Shown piece by piece: positions 1 through 7,580 of a stretch of DNA of 11,404 nucleotides. The stretch's first letter is position 1. Each line of letters begins with the position of its first letter. The notes under the pieces were generated by a model. The model had not been told where the DNA came from, searched no databases, and was given only the letters and a program-made list of their open reading frames with translations. The DNA is from UBA4416 sp031539425. GTDB lineage: Bacteria > Bacteroidota > Bacteroidia > B-17B0 > Aurantibacillaceae. The translations under genes and the position numbers were made by a program. The stretch spans positions 1-11,404 of the forward strand of contig JAVKLI010000021.1 in NCBI GenBank assembly GCA_031539425.1, in the 5' to 3' direction.

Positions 1-51
1 GAAATTTTAAACAACATCAATCAAACTAAATTAGACTTATTTGATACATAG
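1..51 (+). CDS. Possible 3' end of an upstream gene (5' part outside window)
   Basis: Frame 1 is open from the first base to a TAG at 49-51 and encodes EILNNINQTKLDLFDT. The other two + strand frames hit stops within about 30 bases. A 16-codon open stretch is weak evidence in AT-rich DNA, but it is hydrophilic, protein-like, and ends where a non-coding stretch with a run of six G begins. The terminal QTKLDLF resembles the sliding-clamp-binding motif (Q-x-x-L-x-L-F / QL[SD]LF) found at the C termini of many bacterial DNA replication and repair proteins. The identity of the gene cannot be determined from this fragment. Confidence 0.35.
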   Translation, partial: EILNNINQTKLDLFDT

Positions 52-235
52 GGGGGCTTCGCTTTCAGAAATTTAAATACTATTCAATAAAATCAACTTT
101 CTTAAAGAGATAAAGTGCTAATTCGTATTTTTATCGGACACTAATATTTTTTAATAATTTATTTAGAATTACATTAAGCTATATATATAAAAAGTTGTAC
201 ATTCACGCTTCATTTTTTTTAAAAATACCCTTTAA
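52..235. other. AT-rich intergenic region upstream of ileS
   Basis: No open frame of note and no tRNA-like fold was seen. The stretch holds a G6 run at 51-56, an alternating TA stretch near 179-189 and an A/T-rich leader next to the ileS start. The ileS promoter probably lies here. However, no clean match to the Bacteroidota promoter (TTG at -33 with TAnnTTTG at -7) is visible, so no site is assigned. Confidence 0.5.
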
Positions 236-3200
236 ATGTCTTTTAAAAAATATCCAACGTTTCAAAATTTGAATTTACCTCAAATTGGTAAAGATATTTT
301 ACAATATTGGAAAGAAAGAAACATTTTTCAACAATCGCTCGAATTAAGAAAAAATTCAAAACTATGGGTTTTTTACGAAGGCCCACCTAGTGCTAATGGT
401 CAGCCAGGCATACACCATGTCATGGGTCGCACTATTAAAGATGTGTTTTGTAGATACAAAACTTTGCAAGGCTTTTTGGTTAATCGTAAAGCTGGCTGGG
501 ATACACACGGATTACCTATAGAATTAGGTGTAGAAAAATCACTTGGTATCACCAAAGAAGATATAGGTAACCAATCTAGCCCCAAGTATATATCTGTAGA
601 AAATTACAACTTAGCCTGCAAAGCCGAAGTAATGAAATACACCAATAAATGGGAAGAGATAACTGAAAAAATAGGCTATTGGGTAGATATGAAAAACCCA
701 TACGTAACCTATAATAATAAATATATTGAAAGCGTTTGGTGGCTGCTTAAGCAATTAGACAATCAAAAATTACTTTACAAAAGTTATACCATACAACCCT
801 TTTCTCCTGCTGCGGGCACAGGGCTTTCATCCCATGAGCTTAATCAACCAGGCTGCTATAAAGATGTTAAAGATAAAACAGCCACAGTTCAATTTGAGCT
901 GAAAAACATTAATCAATTAAATATTAAAATAAATACCACACAATGTTTTGTATTAGCCTGGACAACAACACCATGGACGTTGCCTTCAAACACAGCTTTG
1001 GTTGTAGGAAAAAATATAGAATATGTTTTTGTAGAAAGTTACAATCCATTCTCTTTTGATAGGCATACATTTATTATTGCAAAAGAACTCATAACCAAAT
1101 ATTTTAACCCTAAACATGAGCATTTACAACTAGATGAATTTGATAGTGCCACCAAAGAAATACCCTATAAAATAATTGGCAGCTGCTTAGGTTCTGATTT
1201 ATTAGGTTTAGAGTATCATCAGTTATTGCCCTTTGTAACGGTAAACGAACCAGCCTTTAAAATAATTGGAGGTGATTTTGTTACAACAAAAGATGGTACA
1301 GGTGTTGTACACATTGCCCCTAGTTTTGGCGCAGATGATTATCAAGTAGCAAAACAAAATAACATACCCGCATTAACTTTAGTAGATAAACAAGGGCGTT
1401 TTTTACCACAAATAACAGACAACATCTTTTTATATGGCAGTGAGTATGTGAAAGAAGCCTATTACAATGATTCAGAAAAAGTAGTAGAATTTCAAAAACA
1501 AAAAAGTGTATTAGAAAATAGAAATAAAATAAAAAACCTTACATCTTATTTAAGTGTAGATGAGCGTATAATTTTAAAATTACAAGACGAAAATAAACTA
1601 TTTAAAAAAGAAACATACGAACACAGCTACCCACATTGCTGGCGTACAGATAAACCTATTTTGTATTACCCACTTGAATCCTGGTTTATCAAAACATCTG
1701 CCGTAAAAGAAGAGATGATGCAGTTAAACAAAACCATCAATTGGAACCCTGAATCTACGGGAACTGGAAGGTTTGGTAATTGGCTTGAAAATTTAAACGA
1801 TTGGAATTTATCTCGATCGAGGTTTTGGGGTATTCCATTGCCTATATGGCGTAGTAAAGATGGTACAGAGCAAATAGTAATTGATAGCATTGAAAATTTA
1901 AAAACTGAAGTTGAAAATAGTATTTTGAAAGGCACCATGTACAATAACCCTTTGTCAAATTTTGTACCCAATTTATTTAACGAAGAAAATTACAGCTCAA
2001 TAGAATTACATAAACCTATTATTGATTTGATTATATTAGAAAAAAATGGTAAAGCCTTATATAGAGAACCCGATTTAATAGACGTGTGGTTTGATAGCGG
2101 CGCTATGCCTTATGCTCAGTGGCATTACCCATTTGAAAATAAAGAAGAAATAGATAATAACACGTTGTTTCCTGCCGATTTTATCGCCGAAGGTGTAGAT
2201 CAAACCAGAGGCTGGTTTTTTACCCTACACGCTATAGCTACCATGAATTTTAAATCTGTTGCATTTAAAAATGTAATATCAAATGGGTTAGTATTAGATA
2301 AAAACGGTGTTAAAATGAGCAAACGCTTAGGCAACGTAGTTAACCCGTTTGAAACAATAGATACCTTTGGCGCCGATGCCACACGTTGGTATTTAATATC
2401 AAATGCGGCGCCATGGGATAATTTTAAATTTGACATAGAAGGTGTAAAAGAAATACAACGAAAATTTTTTGGAACGCTTTACAACACTTATAGCTTTTTT
2501 TCTTTGTATGCCAATGTAGATGAGTTTACCCCTAAAGGTATTGAAAGCCTTAATAAAGCTAATTTAAAAAACAATTTATTAGATGAGTGGATATTATCCA
2601 AACTAAATACGCTTATCAAAAATGTATCCCTCCATTTTGACCAATACGAACCACACAAAGCAGCACGATTAATAGAAGAATTTGTAGATATTGATTTAAG
2701 CAATTGGTATGTACGCTTAGGTAGACGTAGATTTTGGAAAAGTGAGCATTCTGAAGACAAAAACACGGCTTACGAAATTTTATTTCAATGCCTTAATCAG
2801 CTTTCAATTTTAATGAGCCCAATAGCGCCTTTTTTTAGCGATTGGATGCACCAAAACTTAAACCCACAGTATGTAAAAAATAATTCAGTTCATTTAAAAA
2901 ACTATCCTACCCCACAACTTCAGTTTATAAATACAAGAGTGGAATCTGAAATGGAATTGGCAAAAAAAATCACCTCTATGGTATTGTCTATTCGTAAAAA
3001 AGAAAATATTAAAGTGCGCCAGCCGCTTCAAAAAATTCAAATACCAATTCTAAGCAATAAACCATTACAAATTTCAGATAGTTTGCAACAAATTATTTTA
3101 AATGAAGTAAATGTTAAAACGCTTGATTTTGTTGATGACCAGAGCAGTAATATTATTAAAGATTTAAAACTTAATTTTAAAACATTAGGAAAAAAATACA

Positions 3201-3679
3201 GTCAACAAATGAAAGCGATACAAGCTTTTGTATTAACCAACAAACAAACTGTGATTAAAAGCATTGAATTTACTGGTAAGTTTACAACTCAAGTAGAAAA
3301 TGAAACTATAGAATTAATTGCAGAAGATGTTGAAATTATTCCAATAGACGTGCCAGGATGGAAAATTACTAACGACATATCGTTAACTGTTGCTTTAGAT
3401 ATTACCATTACAGATATTTTAAAAATAGAAGGTATTACTAGAGAGATTGTAAATAAGATTCAGAATGTAAGAAAAGACATTGGATTAGAAATTACAGATA
3501 AAATAAATGTTATTTTAGAAAATCACGAAATATTAAAAACTTTACAAAAAACAAATTTTGATTATATAGCACAAGAAGTTTTAGCTATAAACATAGAATC
3601 AGTAGAATTGATTCAGAATAATAAATTTCAAGTAGAAATTGACGATAAAACAATAATTCATTTTACAATACATAAATAA
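236..3679 (+). CDS. ileS: Isoleucyl-tRNA synthetase (IleRS)
   Basis: Cytoplasmic class Ia aminoacyl-tRNA synthetase that charges tRNA-Ile with isoleucine using ATP and hydrolyses mischarged Val-tRNA-Ile. The 1147 residues are longer than the ~940 of Escherichia coli IleRS and fit the longer form I associate with Bacteroidota. The ATP-binding HIGH signature appears as GIHH at residues 58-61, inside PPSANGQPGIHHVMGR. The second signature, KMSKR, is intact at 693-697. The CP1 editing domain is recognisable from TTTPWTLPSN at 243-252 and GTGVVHIAP from 354, followed by the aspartate pair ADDY at about 366-369. The C-terminal region lacks the CxxC zinc knuckles of the E. coli type, which points to the eukaryote-like (IleS2) lineage. 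The ATG at 236 leaves the usual short N-terminal lead before the Rossmann core. A stop follows 10 bases before the next gene, suggesting co-transcription with it. Confidence 0.97.
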   Translation: MSFKKYPTFQNLNLPQIGKDILQYWKERNIFQQSLELRKNSKLWVFYEGPPSANGQPGIHHVMGRTIKDVFCRYKTLQGFLVNRKAGWDTHGLPIELGVEKSLGITKEDIGNQSSPKYISVENYNLACKAEVMKYTNKWEEITEKIGYWVDMKNPYVTYNNKYIESVWWLLKQLDNQKLLYKSYTIQPFSPAAGTGLSSHELNQPGCYKDVKDKTATVQFELKNINQLNIKINTTQCFVLAWTTTPWTLPSNTALVVGKNIEYVFVESYNPFSFDRHTFIIAKELITKYFNPKHEHLQLDEFDSATKEIPYKIIGSCLGSDLLGLEYHQLLPFVTVNEPAFKIIGGDFVTTKDGTGVVHIAPSFGADDYQVAKQNNIPALTLVDKQGRFLPQITDNIFLYGSEYVKEAYYNDSEKVVEFQKQKSVLENRNKIKNLTSYLSVDERIILKLQDENKLFKKETYEHSYPHCWRTDKPILYYPLESWFIKTSAVKEEMMQLNKTINWNPESTGTGRFGNWLENLNDWNLSRSRFWGIPLPIWRSKDGTEQIVIDSIENLKTEVENSILKGTMYNNPLSNFVPNLFNEENYSSIELHKPIIDLIILEKNGKALYREPDLIDVWFDSGAMPYAQWHYPFENKEEIDNNTLFPADFIAEGVDQTRGWFFTLHAIATMNFKSVAFKNVISNGLVLDKNGVKMSKRLGNVVNPFETIDTFGADATRWYLISNAAPWDNFKFDIEGVKEIQRKFFGTLYNTYSFFSLYANVDEFTPKGIESLNKANLKNNLLDEWILSKLNTLIKNVSLHFDQYEPHKAARLIEEFVDIDLSNWYVRLGRRRFWKSEHSEDKNTAYEILFQCLNQLSILMSPIAPFFSDWMHQNLNPQYVKNNSVHLKNYPTPQLQFINTRVESEMELAKKITSMVLSIRKKENIKVRQPLQKIQIPILSNKPLQISDSLQQIILNEVNVKTLDFVDDQSSNIIKDLKLNFKTLGKKYSQQMKAIQAFVLTNKQTVIKSIEFTGKFTTQVENETIELIAEDVEIIPIDVPGWKITNDISLTVALDITITDILKIEGITREIVNKIQNVRKDIGLEITDKINVILENHEILKTLQKTNFDYIAQEVLAINIESVELIQNNKFQVEIDDKTIIHFTIHK

Positions 3680-3689
3680 TTTCATCAAC

Positions 3690-4631
3690 ATGCCTAGTAA
3701 TAAGTTAAAAAAAGCAGTTAAAAAAAACATTAAATCAGCAGCAAAAAAAACAGCTAAAGCTGCGCCTAAAAAACATAGCAAAGCGGCAGCAAAGAAACCA
3801 ATTAAAGTTGTTGAAAAATCTACAACAAAAGAAAAAGTAAAATCATCAAAAAAAGATAAATCTTTAGATATAAAAGAAACAAAAGGAAAGCCAATTGACG
3901 CTATTTTAAAAGTAGGTAAAAAAAATAAAAAATCTAAAGAGTCTAAAAAAGGTAAAAAATCAAAATCAAAAGATAGTGAAGATGGAGAGATAGAATTTGA
4001 AGGGGATATAGAAGATATAGAGATTGATGGCGATGAATTAATAGATTTAGAAGACGCAGAGGGAGTTTCTTCAATTGATGATGATTTAGATGAAGATGAA
4101 ATTCCAGAAAAAAGAGGAAGAGGCAGAAGAAAAAAAGTAGAACCTAAACCATCTAATAGTAATTATAATATTAGAACCAAACCTTTGAATTTACTAATAA
4201 GTAATATTCAAATTAAAAAGAAACAAAAAATGGATCCGAAGCCTTTTGTAAATACAAAAGACAATAGGAAACAGTATTCTGAAAAAGAACTTAAAGAGTT
4301 TAAAAAAATTATATTAAATAAACTCAAAGAAGCCGAAGACGATTATAATTTATTAAAATTAACCTTGTCTAACTCTGATAATCATGGTATTGATGACACC
4401 TCTCCGTCATTTAAATTATTAGAAGATGGGTCGGACATATTATCAAAAGAAGAAAGTGCGATGATGGCAGTAAGACAATCAAAATACATCTTAAATTTAA
4501 AAAACGCTTTATTACGCATTGAAAATAAAACCTATGGTATTTGCAGAATAACTGGCAAATTAATTCCTACAGAAAGGCTTCGTTCGGTGCCTCATGCCAC
4601 ATTAAGTATTGACGCAAAATTGTCTCAATAA
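3690..4631 (+). CDS. DksA/TraR-family protein with long charged N-terminal tail and degenerate zinc finger
   Basis: 313 residues, about twice the length of E. coli DksA (151). The C-terminal part (about 194-313) matches the DksA fold: a coiled-coil pair, then TYGICRITGKLIPTERL and SVPHATLSIDAK. Aligned with the E. coli zinc finger, the four metal cysteines correspond to C285, T288, S306 and A309, so zinc binding by this site is unlikely. The coiled-coil tip shows D246-x-x-D249 with L251 where DksA has DxxDxA. The N-terminal half is low complexity: residues 1-95 are Lys/Ala/Ser-rich like a histone H1 tail, 96-140 are Asp/Glu-rich, and 141-149 contain the basic AT-hook-like RGRGRRKK. Known DksA proteins act in the RNA polymerase secondary channel. 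A transcription-factor role here is inferred from the fold, and the tail may bind nucleic acid. It starts 10 bases after ileS, an order I recall from other Bacteroidota. Confidence 0.88.
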   Translation: MPSNKLKKAVKKNIKSAAKKTAKAAPKKHSKAAAKKPIKVVEKSTTKEKVKSSKKDKSLDIKETKGKPIDAILKVGKKNKKSKESKKGKKSKSKDSEDGEIEFEGDIEDIEIDGDELIDLEDAEGVSSIDDDLDEDEIPEKRGRGRRKKVEPKPSNSNYNIRTKPLNLLISNIQIKKKQKMDPKPFVNTKDNRKQYSEKELKEFKKIILNKLKEAEDDYNLLKLTLSNSDNHGIDDTSPSFKLLEDGSDILSKEESAMMAVRQSKYILNLKNALLRIENKTYGICRITGKLIPTERLRSVPHATLSIDAKLSQ

Positions 4632-4634
4632 CAT

Positions 4635-4666
4635 TTATCAATTTGGTAATGCTAATAATTTGATAA
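4635..4666. promoter_or_regulatory. Perfect 7-base dyad upstream of the sugar operon
   Basis: TTATCAA (4635-4641) and TTGATAA (4660-4666) form a perfect inverted repeat around an 18-base spacer. It fills most of the 36-base gap between the dksA-like stop and the acetyltransferase ATG. It could be an operator, a weak RNA stem limiting readthrough, or chance in AT-rich DNA. No U-run follows it, so it is not a standard intrinsic terminator. Confidence 0.25.
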
Positions 4667-4667
4667 T

Positions 4668-5243
4668 ATGATTGACACCTATTATGCACATCCATCTGCA
4701 GTAATTGATAGGCCATGCATTATTGGCAGCGGCTGTAAAATATGGCATTTTAGCCATATTATGGAACATAGCATAATTGGAACAAATTGTAATATTGGTC
4801 AAAATGTGGTAATATCACCACAAGTTACATTAGGAAATAAAGTAAAGGTTCAAAATAACGTATCTATATACACTGGAGTTATTTGTGAAGATGACGTGTT
4901 TTTGGGCCCATCTATGGTATTTACAAATGTAATAAATCCGCGCAGCGCCGTAAATAGACAAGGAAATTATCAACCTACCTTAGTAAAACAAGGCGCTACC
5001 ATAGGCGCTAATGCAACTATTATATGCGGTAATACAATTGGTAAATTTGCTTTTATTGGTGCGGGTGCTGTAGTAACTAAATGTGTACCAGATTACGCTT
5101 TAGTAGTAGGCAACCCAGCCAGACAAATAGGCTGGATGAGCGAATTTGGACACCGGTTAGAATTTAATAAAGAAGGTGTTGCGGTGTGTGAAGAAAGTAA
5201 AAACACATATAAACTTGAAAATAATAGTGTTTACAAACGGTAG
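4668..5243 (+). CDS. wbpD: UDP-2-acetamido-3-amino-2,3-dideoxy-glucuronate N-acetyltransferase (WbpD/WlbB type)
   Basis: Left-handed beta-helix (hexapeptide repeat) acetyltransferase of 191 residues, the usual length for WbpD/WlbB. It would transfer acetyl from acetyl-CoA to the 3-amino group of UDP-GlcNAc3NA, giving UDP-2,3-diacetamido-2,3-dideoxy-glucuronate for cell-surface glycans. Imperfect hexapeptide turns run from about residue 8 to 152 (for example IIGTNCNIGQNVVI and ATIGANATIICGNTIG). Diagnostic blocks are FLGPSMVFTNVINPRS (78-93), PTLVKQGATIGANATI (103-118) and ALVVGNPARQIGWM (144-157). The segment after the helix is short and polar, with no signal peptide, so the enzyme is cytoplasmic. 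It opens a cluster of four genes and lies 5 bases before the partner dehydrogenase. Related acetyltransferases act on other amino sugars, but the adjacent WbpB/WlbA homologue supports this substrate. Confidence 0.9.
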   Translation: MIDTYYAHPSAVIDRPCIIGSGCKIWHFSHIMEHSIIGTNCNIGQNVVISPQVTLGNKVKVQNNVSIYTGVICEDDVFLGPSMVFTNVINPRSAVNRQGNYQPTLVKQGATIGANATIICGNTIGKFAFIGAGAVVTKCVPDYALVVGNPARQIGWMSEFGHRLEFNKEGVAVCEESKNTYKLENNSVYKR

Positions 5244-5248
5244 TATTT

Positions 5249-6283
5249 ATGAAACAACTCCACTTTGCAGTTATTGGTCAAGGACACATAGGTAAGCGCC
5301 ACTCCGAAATGATTAGAAGACATGAGCAATGTAATCTTGTTGCGGTGTGTGATGTAGTTTCAAAAGCTGAACTTAATTTGTTGGATATAAAAGAACGTTT
5401 TTATAATTCAATTAACGCGTTGCTACAACATGAATCAGCTGTAGATATTGTAAATATTTGTACCCCCAACGGGTTACATTTTGAACAGGCTTTAAAAGCC
5501 TTACAAGCTAATAAACACGTGGTAATAGAAAAACCAATAGCACTCAATACTTCAGATTGTTATACACTTTTAGCATTGGCTAAAGAAAAAAATAAACAAA
5601 TATTTTGTGTTATGCAAAATCGTTACTCGCCGCCAAGCCAGTGGTTAAAGGATATTGTAAGCAACAAAATATTAGGTGATATTTATATGGTTCAATTAAA
5701 TTGTTATTGGAATAGAGACGATAGATACTATAAACCCAACAATTGGAAGGGCACACAAACGCTTGATGGAGGTACGTTATTTACGCAGTTTTCACATTGG
5801 GTAGATATTTTGTATTGGCTATTTGGAAATATCAAAAATATACAAGCGCAGTTTGCAGATTTTAATCATCAACAACTTACCGATTTTGAAGATAGTGGTA
5901 TGATTCAGTTTCAATTTGAAACAGGAGGTATGGGTACTATCAATTATTCTACTGCACTTAAAGATAAAAACTTAGAATCGTCATTAACAATCATTGGGAG
6001 TAACGGACAGGTAAAGGTTGGTGGGCAATATATGGACCAGGTAGAAATTTGCGACATTGTTAACTATACCATGCCTACATTAGCTCAAACCAACCCGGCT
6101 AATGATTACGGGTTTTACAAAGGATCAGCCAATAATCATTTTAATGTAATAGAAAATATAGTAGATGTTTTAACTCATAACAAATCTATTACAACTCCTG
6201 CTGAAGACGGCTTAGCGGTTGTTAATATAATAGAACGTATTTATAAGCTACGTCCAGCAAGCGTTTTAAAGCACAAAAATTAA
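5249..6283 (+). CDS. wbpB: UDP-N-acetylglucosaminuronate 3-dehydrogenase (Gfo/Idh/MocA family, WbpB/WlbA type)
   Basis: 344-residue NAD-dependent oxidoreductase. The family member WbpB/WlbA oxidises C3 of UDP-GlcNAcA to the 3-keto sugar, which an aminotransferase then converts to the 3-amino sugar. The N-terminal Rossmann fold has GQGHIG at 10-15, and NICTPNGLHF (69-78) follows the second half. The family signature EKP is at 94-96 in IEKPIALNTSDC, with K95 the expected catalytic lysine. The C-terminal domain has NWKGT (165-169) and GGTLFTQFSHWVDILYWLFG (174-193), whose H183 is the likely partner in catalysis. Length and motifs are complete. The gene is separated by 5 bases from the acetyltransferase and 1 base from the next gene, so translational coupling is likely. 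Other Gfo/Idh/MocA enzymes act on different sugars; the flanking genes make the assignment fairly firm. Confidence 0.88.
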   Translation: MKQLHFAVIGQGHIGKRHSEMIRRHEQCNLVAVCDVVSKAELNLLDIKERFYNSINALLQHESAVDIVNICTPNGLHFEQALKALQANKHVVIEKPIALNTSDCYTLLALAKEKNKQIFCVMQNRYSPPSQWLKDIVSNKILGDIYMVQLNCYWNRDDRYYKPNNWKGTQTLDGGTLFTQFSHWVDILYWLFGNIKNIQAQFADFNHQQLTDFEDSGMIQFQFETGGMGTINYSTALKDKNLESSLTIIGSNGQVKVGGQYMDQVEICDIVNYTMPTLAQTNPANDYGFYKGSANNHFNVIENIVDVLTHNKSITTPAEDGLAVVNIIERIYKLRPASVLKHKN

Positions 6284-6284
6284 A

Positions 6285-7577
6285 ATGAAAATTGCTAAAA
6301 ACATACAACAAAAACAAGCAACCATTGCCGTGATAGGCTTAGGTTATGTGGGTCTTCCGCTTGCATTGGCTTTTGCAAAAAAAACAAAAGTTATTGGTTT
6401 TGACATTAACTCCAGCAGAATAAAACAAATGCAAAAAGGCATAGATCCTTGTAAAGAGCTTAATAAAATAGAATTTAAAAACTGTGATATTTTATTTACT
6501 GATCAAATTAAGGATTTAAAAAAAGCTTCATTTTTTATTATTGCCGTTCCAACCCCAATAACCAAGCATAATTTGCCCGATTTAAAACCACTTTTATCAG
6601 CTACAAAAACAGTTGGGTCTGTTTTAAAAAGAGGAGATTATGTTGTATATGAATCTACCGTGTACCCAGGTTGTACTGAAGAAGACTGTGTGCCAGTTTT
6701 GGAACAACAATCTAATTTAAAATTTATTAAAGATTTTAAAGTTGGGTATTCACCTGAAAGAATTAACCCCGGAGATAAGGAACATACTATTACTAAAATT
6801 TTAAAAATAGTTTCGGGCTGCGACGCGTTGAGTTTAAAGGAAATTTCGGATACCTATAAAATAATTGTAGAGCCAGGAACCCACTTAGCCCCAAGCATAA
6901 AGGTGGCAGAGGCGGCTAAAATTATTGAGAATACACAGCGCGATGTAAACATTGCTTTAATGAATGAATTGTCAATAATATTTTCTCGAATGCACATAAA
7001 CACATTTGAAGTGTTAGCGGCAGCAGCTACAAAATGGAATTTTTTAAAATTTAACCCTGGCTTAGTAGGTGGGCATTGTATAGGGGTAGATCCTTATTAT
7101 TTAACACACAAAGCCGAATCGTTAGGTTATCATGCCAAAATTATTAATAGTGGCCGATTTGTAAATGATAGTATGGGATTTTATATCGCCAAAAATTGTG
7201 TTAAACAAATGATTGCAGCAGGGCATAAAATATCAAGCCCTCGTGTATTGGTTATGGGTATTACATTTAAAGAAAATGTAAGTGATATTAGAAATTCTAA
7301 AGTAGTTGATATTGTTAAAGAACTAAAAACCTTTGGTGTACAAGTAGATGTTGCAGATCCCTTTGCAGATAATGACGAAGTAAAACATGAATATGGATTT
7401 GAATTATCTAAAATAAAAAACAACTACCATGCTGTTATTGTAGCTGTAAGCCATACACAGTATAAAAAATTAACCGAAAAATATTTCACTTCATTATTGG
7501 TTAAAAATGGCGTTTTGCTTGATATTAAAGGTATTTATCGTTCTAAGATTAAAAATAGTAATTATTGGAGTTTATAG
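6285..7577 (+). CDS. tviB: UDP-N-acetyl-hexosamine 6-dehydrogenase (TviB/WbpO type)
   Basis: 430-residue nucleotide-sugar dehydrogenase that performs the two-step NAD-dependent oxidation of the C6 alcohol of UDP-GlcNAc (or UDP-GalNAc) to the uronic acid. The NAD-binding GLGYVGLP is at 18-25. ESTVYPG (123-129), GYSPERINPGD (154-164), the central helix KVAEAAKIIENTQRDVN (206-222) and GGHCIGVDPYY (262-272) follow. C265 is the expected thioester-forming cysteine. A C-terminal UDP-binding Rossmann domain starts with VLVMGITFKENVSDIRNSK. The detailed motifs match TviB/WbpO more closely than the WbpA subtype. With WbpB and WbpD homologues immediately upstream, UDP-GlcNAc is the likely substrate, feeding UDP-GlcNAcA to them. 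The ATG lies one base after the previous stop. Specificity for GlcNAc over GalNAc cannot be decided from the sequence. Confidence 0.9.
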   Translation: MKIAKNIQQKQATIAVIGLGYVGLPLALAFAKKTKVIGFDINSSRIKQMQKGIDPCKELNKIEFKNCDILFTDQIKDLKKASFFIIAVPTPITKHNLPDLKPLLSATKTVGSVLKRGDYVVYESTVYPGCTEEDCVPVLEQQSNLKFIKDFKVGYSPERINPGDKEHTITKILKIVSGCDALSLKEISDTYKIIVEPGTHLAPSIKVAEAAKIIENTQRDVNIALMNELSIIFSRMHINTFEVLAAAATKWNFLKFNPGLVGGHCIGVDPYYLTHKAESLGYHAKIINSGRFVNDSMGFYIAKNCVKQMIAAGHKISSPRVLVMGITFKENVSDIRNSKVVDIVKELKTFGVQVDVADPFADNDEVKHEYGFELSKIKNNYHAVIVAVSHTQYKKLTEKYFTSLLVKNGVLLDIKGIYRSKIKNSNYWSL

Positions 7578-7580
7578 TTG

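Noticed and set aside
51..66. G6 run followed by CTTCGCTTTC as a terminator hairpin for the upstream gene
   Set aside because: Pairing would rely on several G-U wobbles around a five-base loop, and no U-run follows.
407..418. GIHH in place of HIGH as a sign of an inactive or resistant IleRS
   Set aside because: The same variant is, as far as I recall, normal for Bacteroidota IleRS. The KMSKR and editing motifs are intact, so the enzyme should be active.
400..585. Open frame on the - strand inside ileS
   Set aside because: It lies wholly opposite the conserved HIGH region of ileS and shows no recognisable domain; it is a shadow of the real gene. The same holds for - strand frames at 1666-1971, 2200-2436 and 2488-2766.
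3599..3781. Small hydrophobic - strand frame that could look like a membrane peptide
   Set aside because: The run of Phe/Leu is the reverse complement of the Lys/Ala-rich codons at the start of the dksA-like gene, plus the end of ileS. There is no independent support.
4620..4645. Promoter-like TTG with TCAATTTG (near TAnnTTTG) before the acetyltransferase gene
   Set aside because: The -7 element has a mismatch in its TA, and the 15-base spacing is shorter than expected for the Bacteroidota promoter. It is probably chance in AT-rich DNA.
7181..7423. - strand open frame within the 6-dehydrogenase gene
   Set aside because: Antisense to the conserved UDP-binding domain, with no domain signature. 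The - strand frame at 7939-8172 inside queE is rejected for the same reason.
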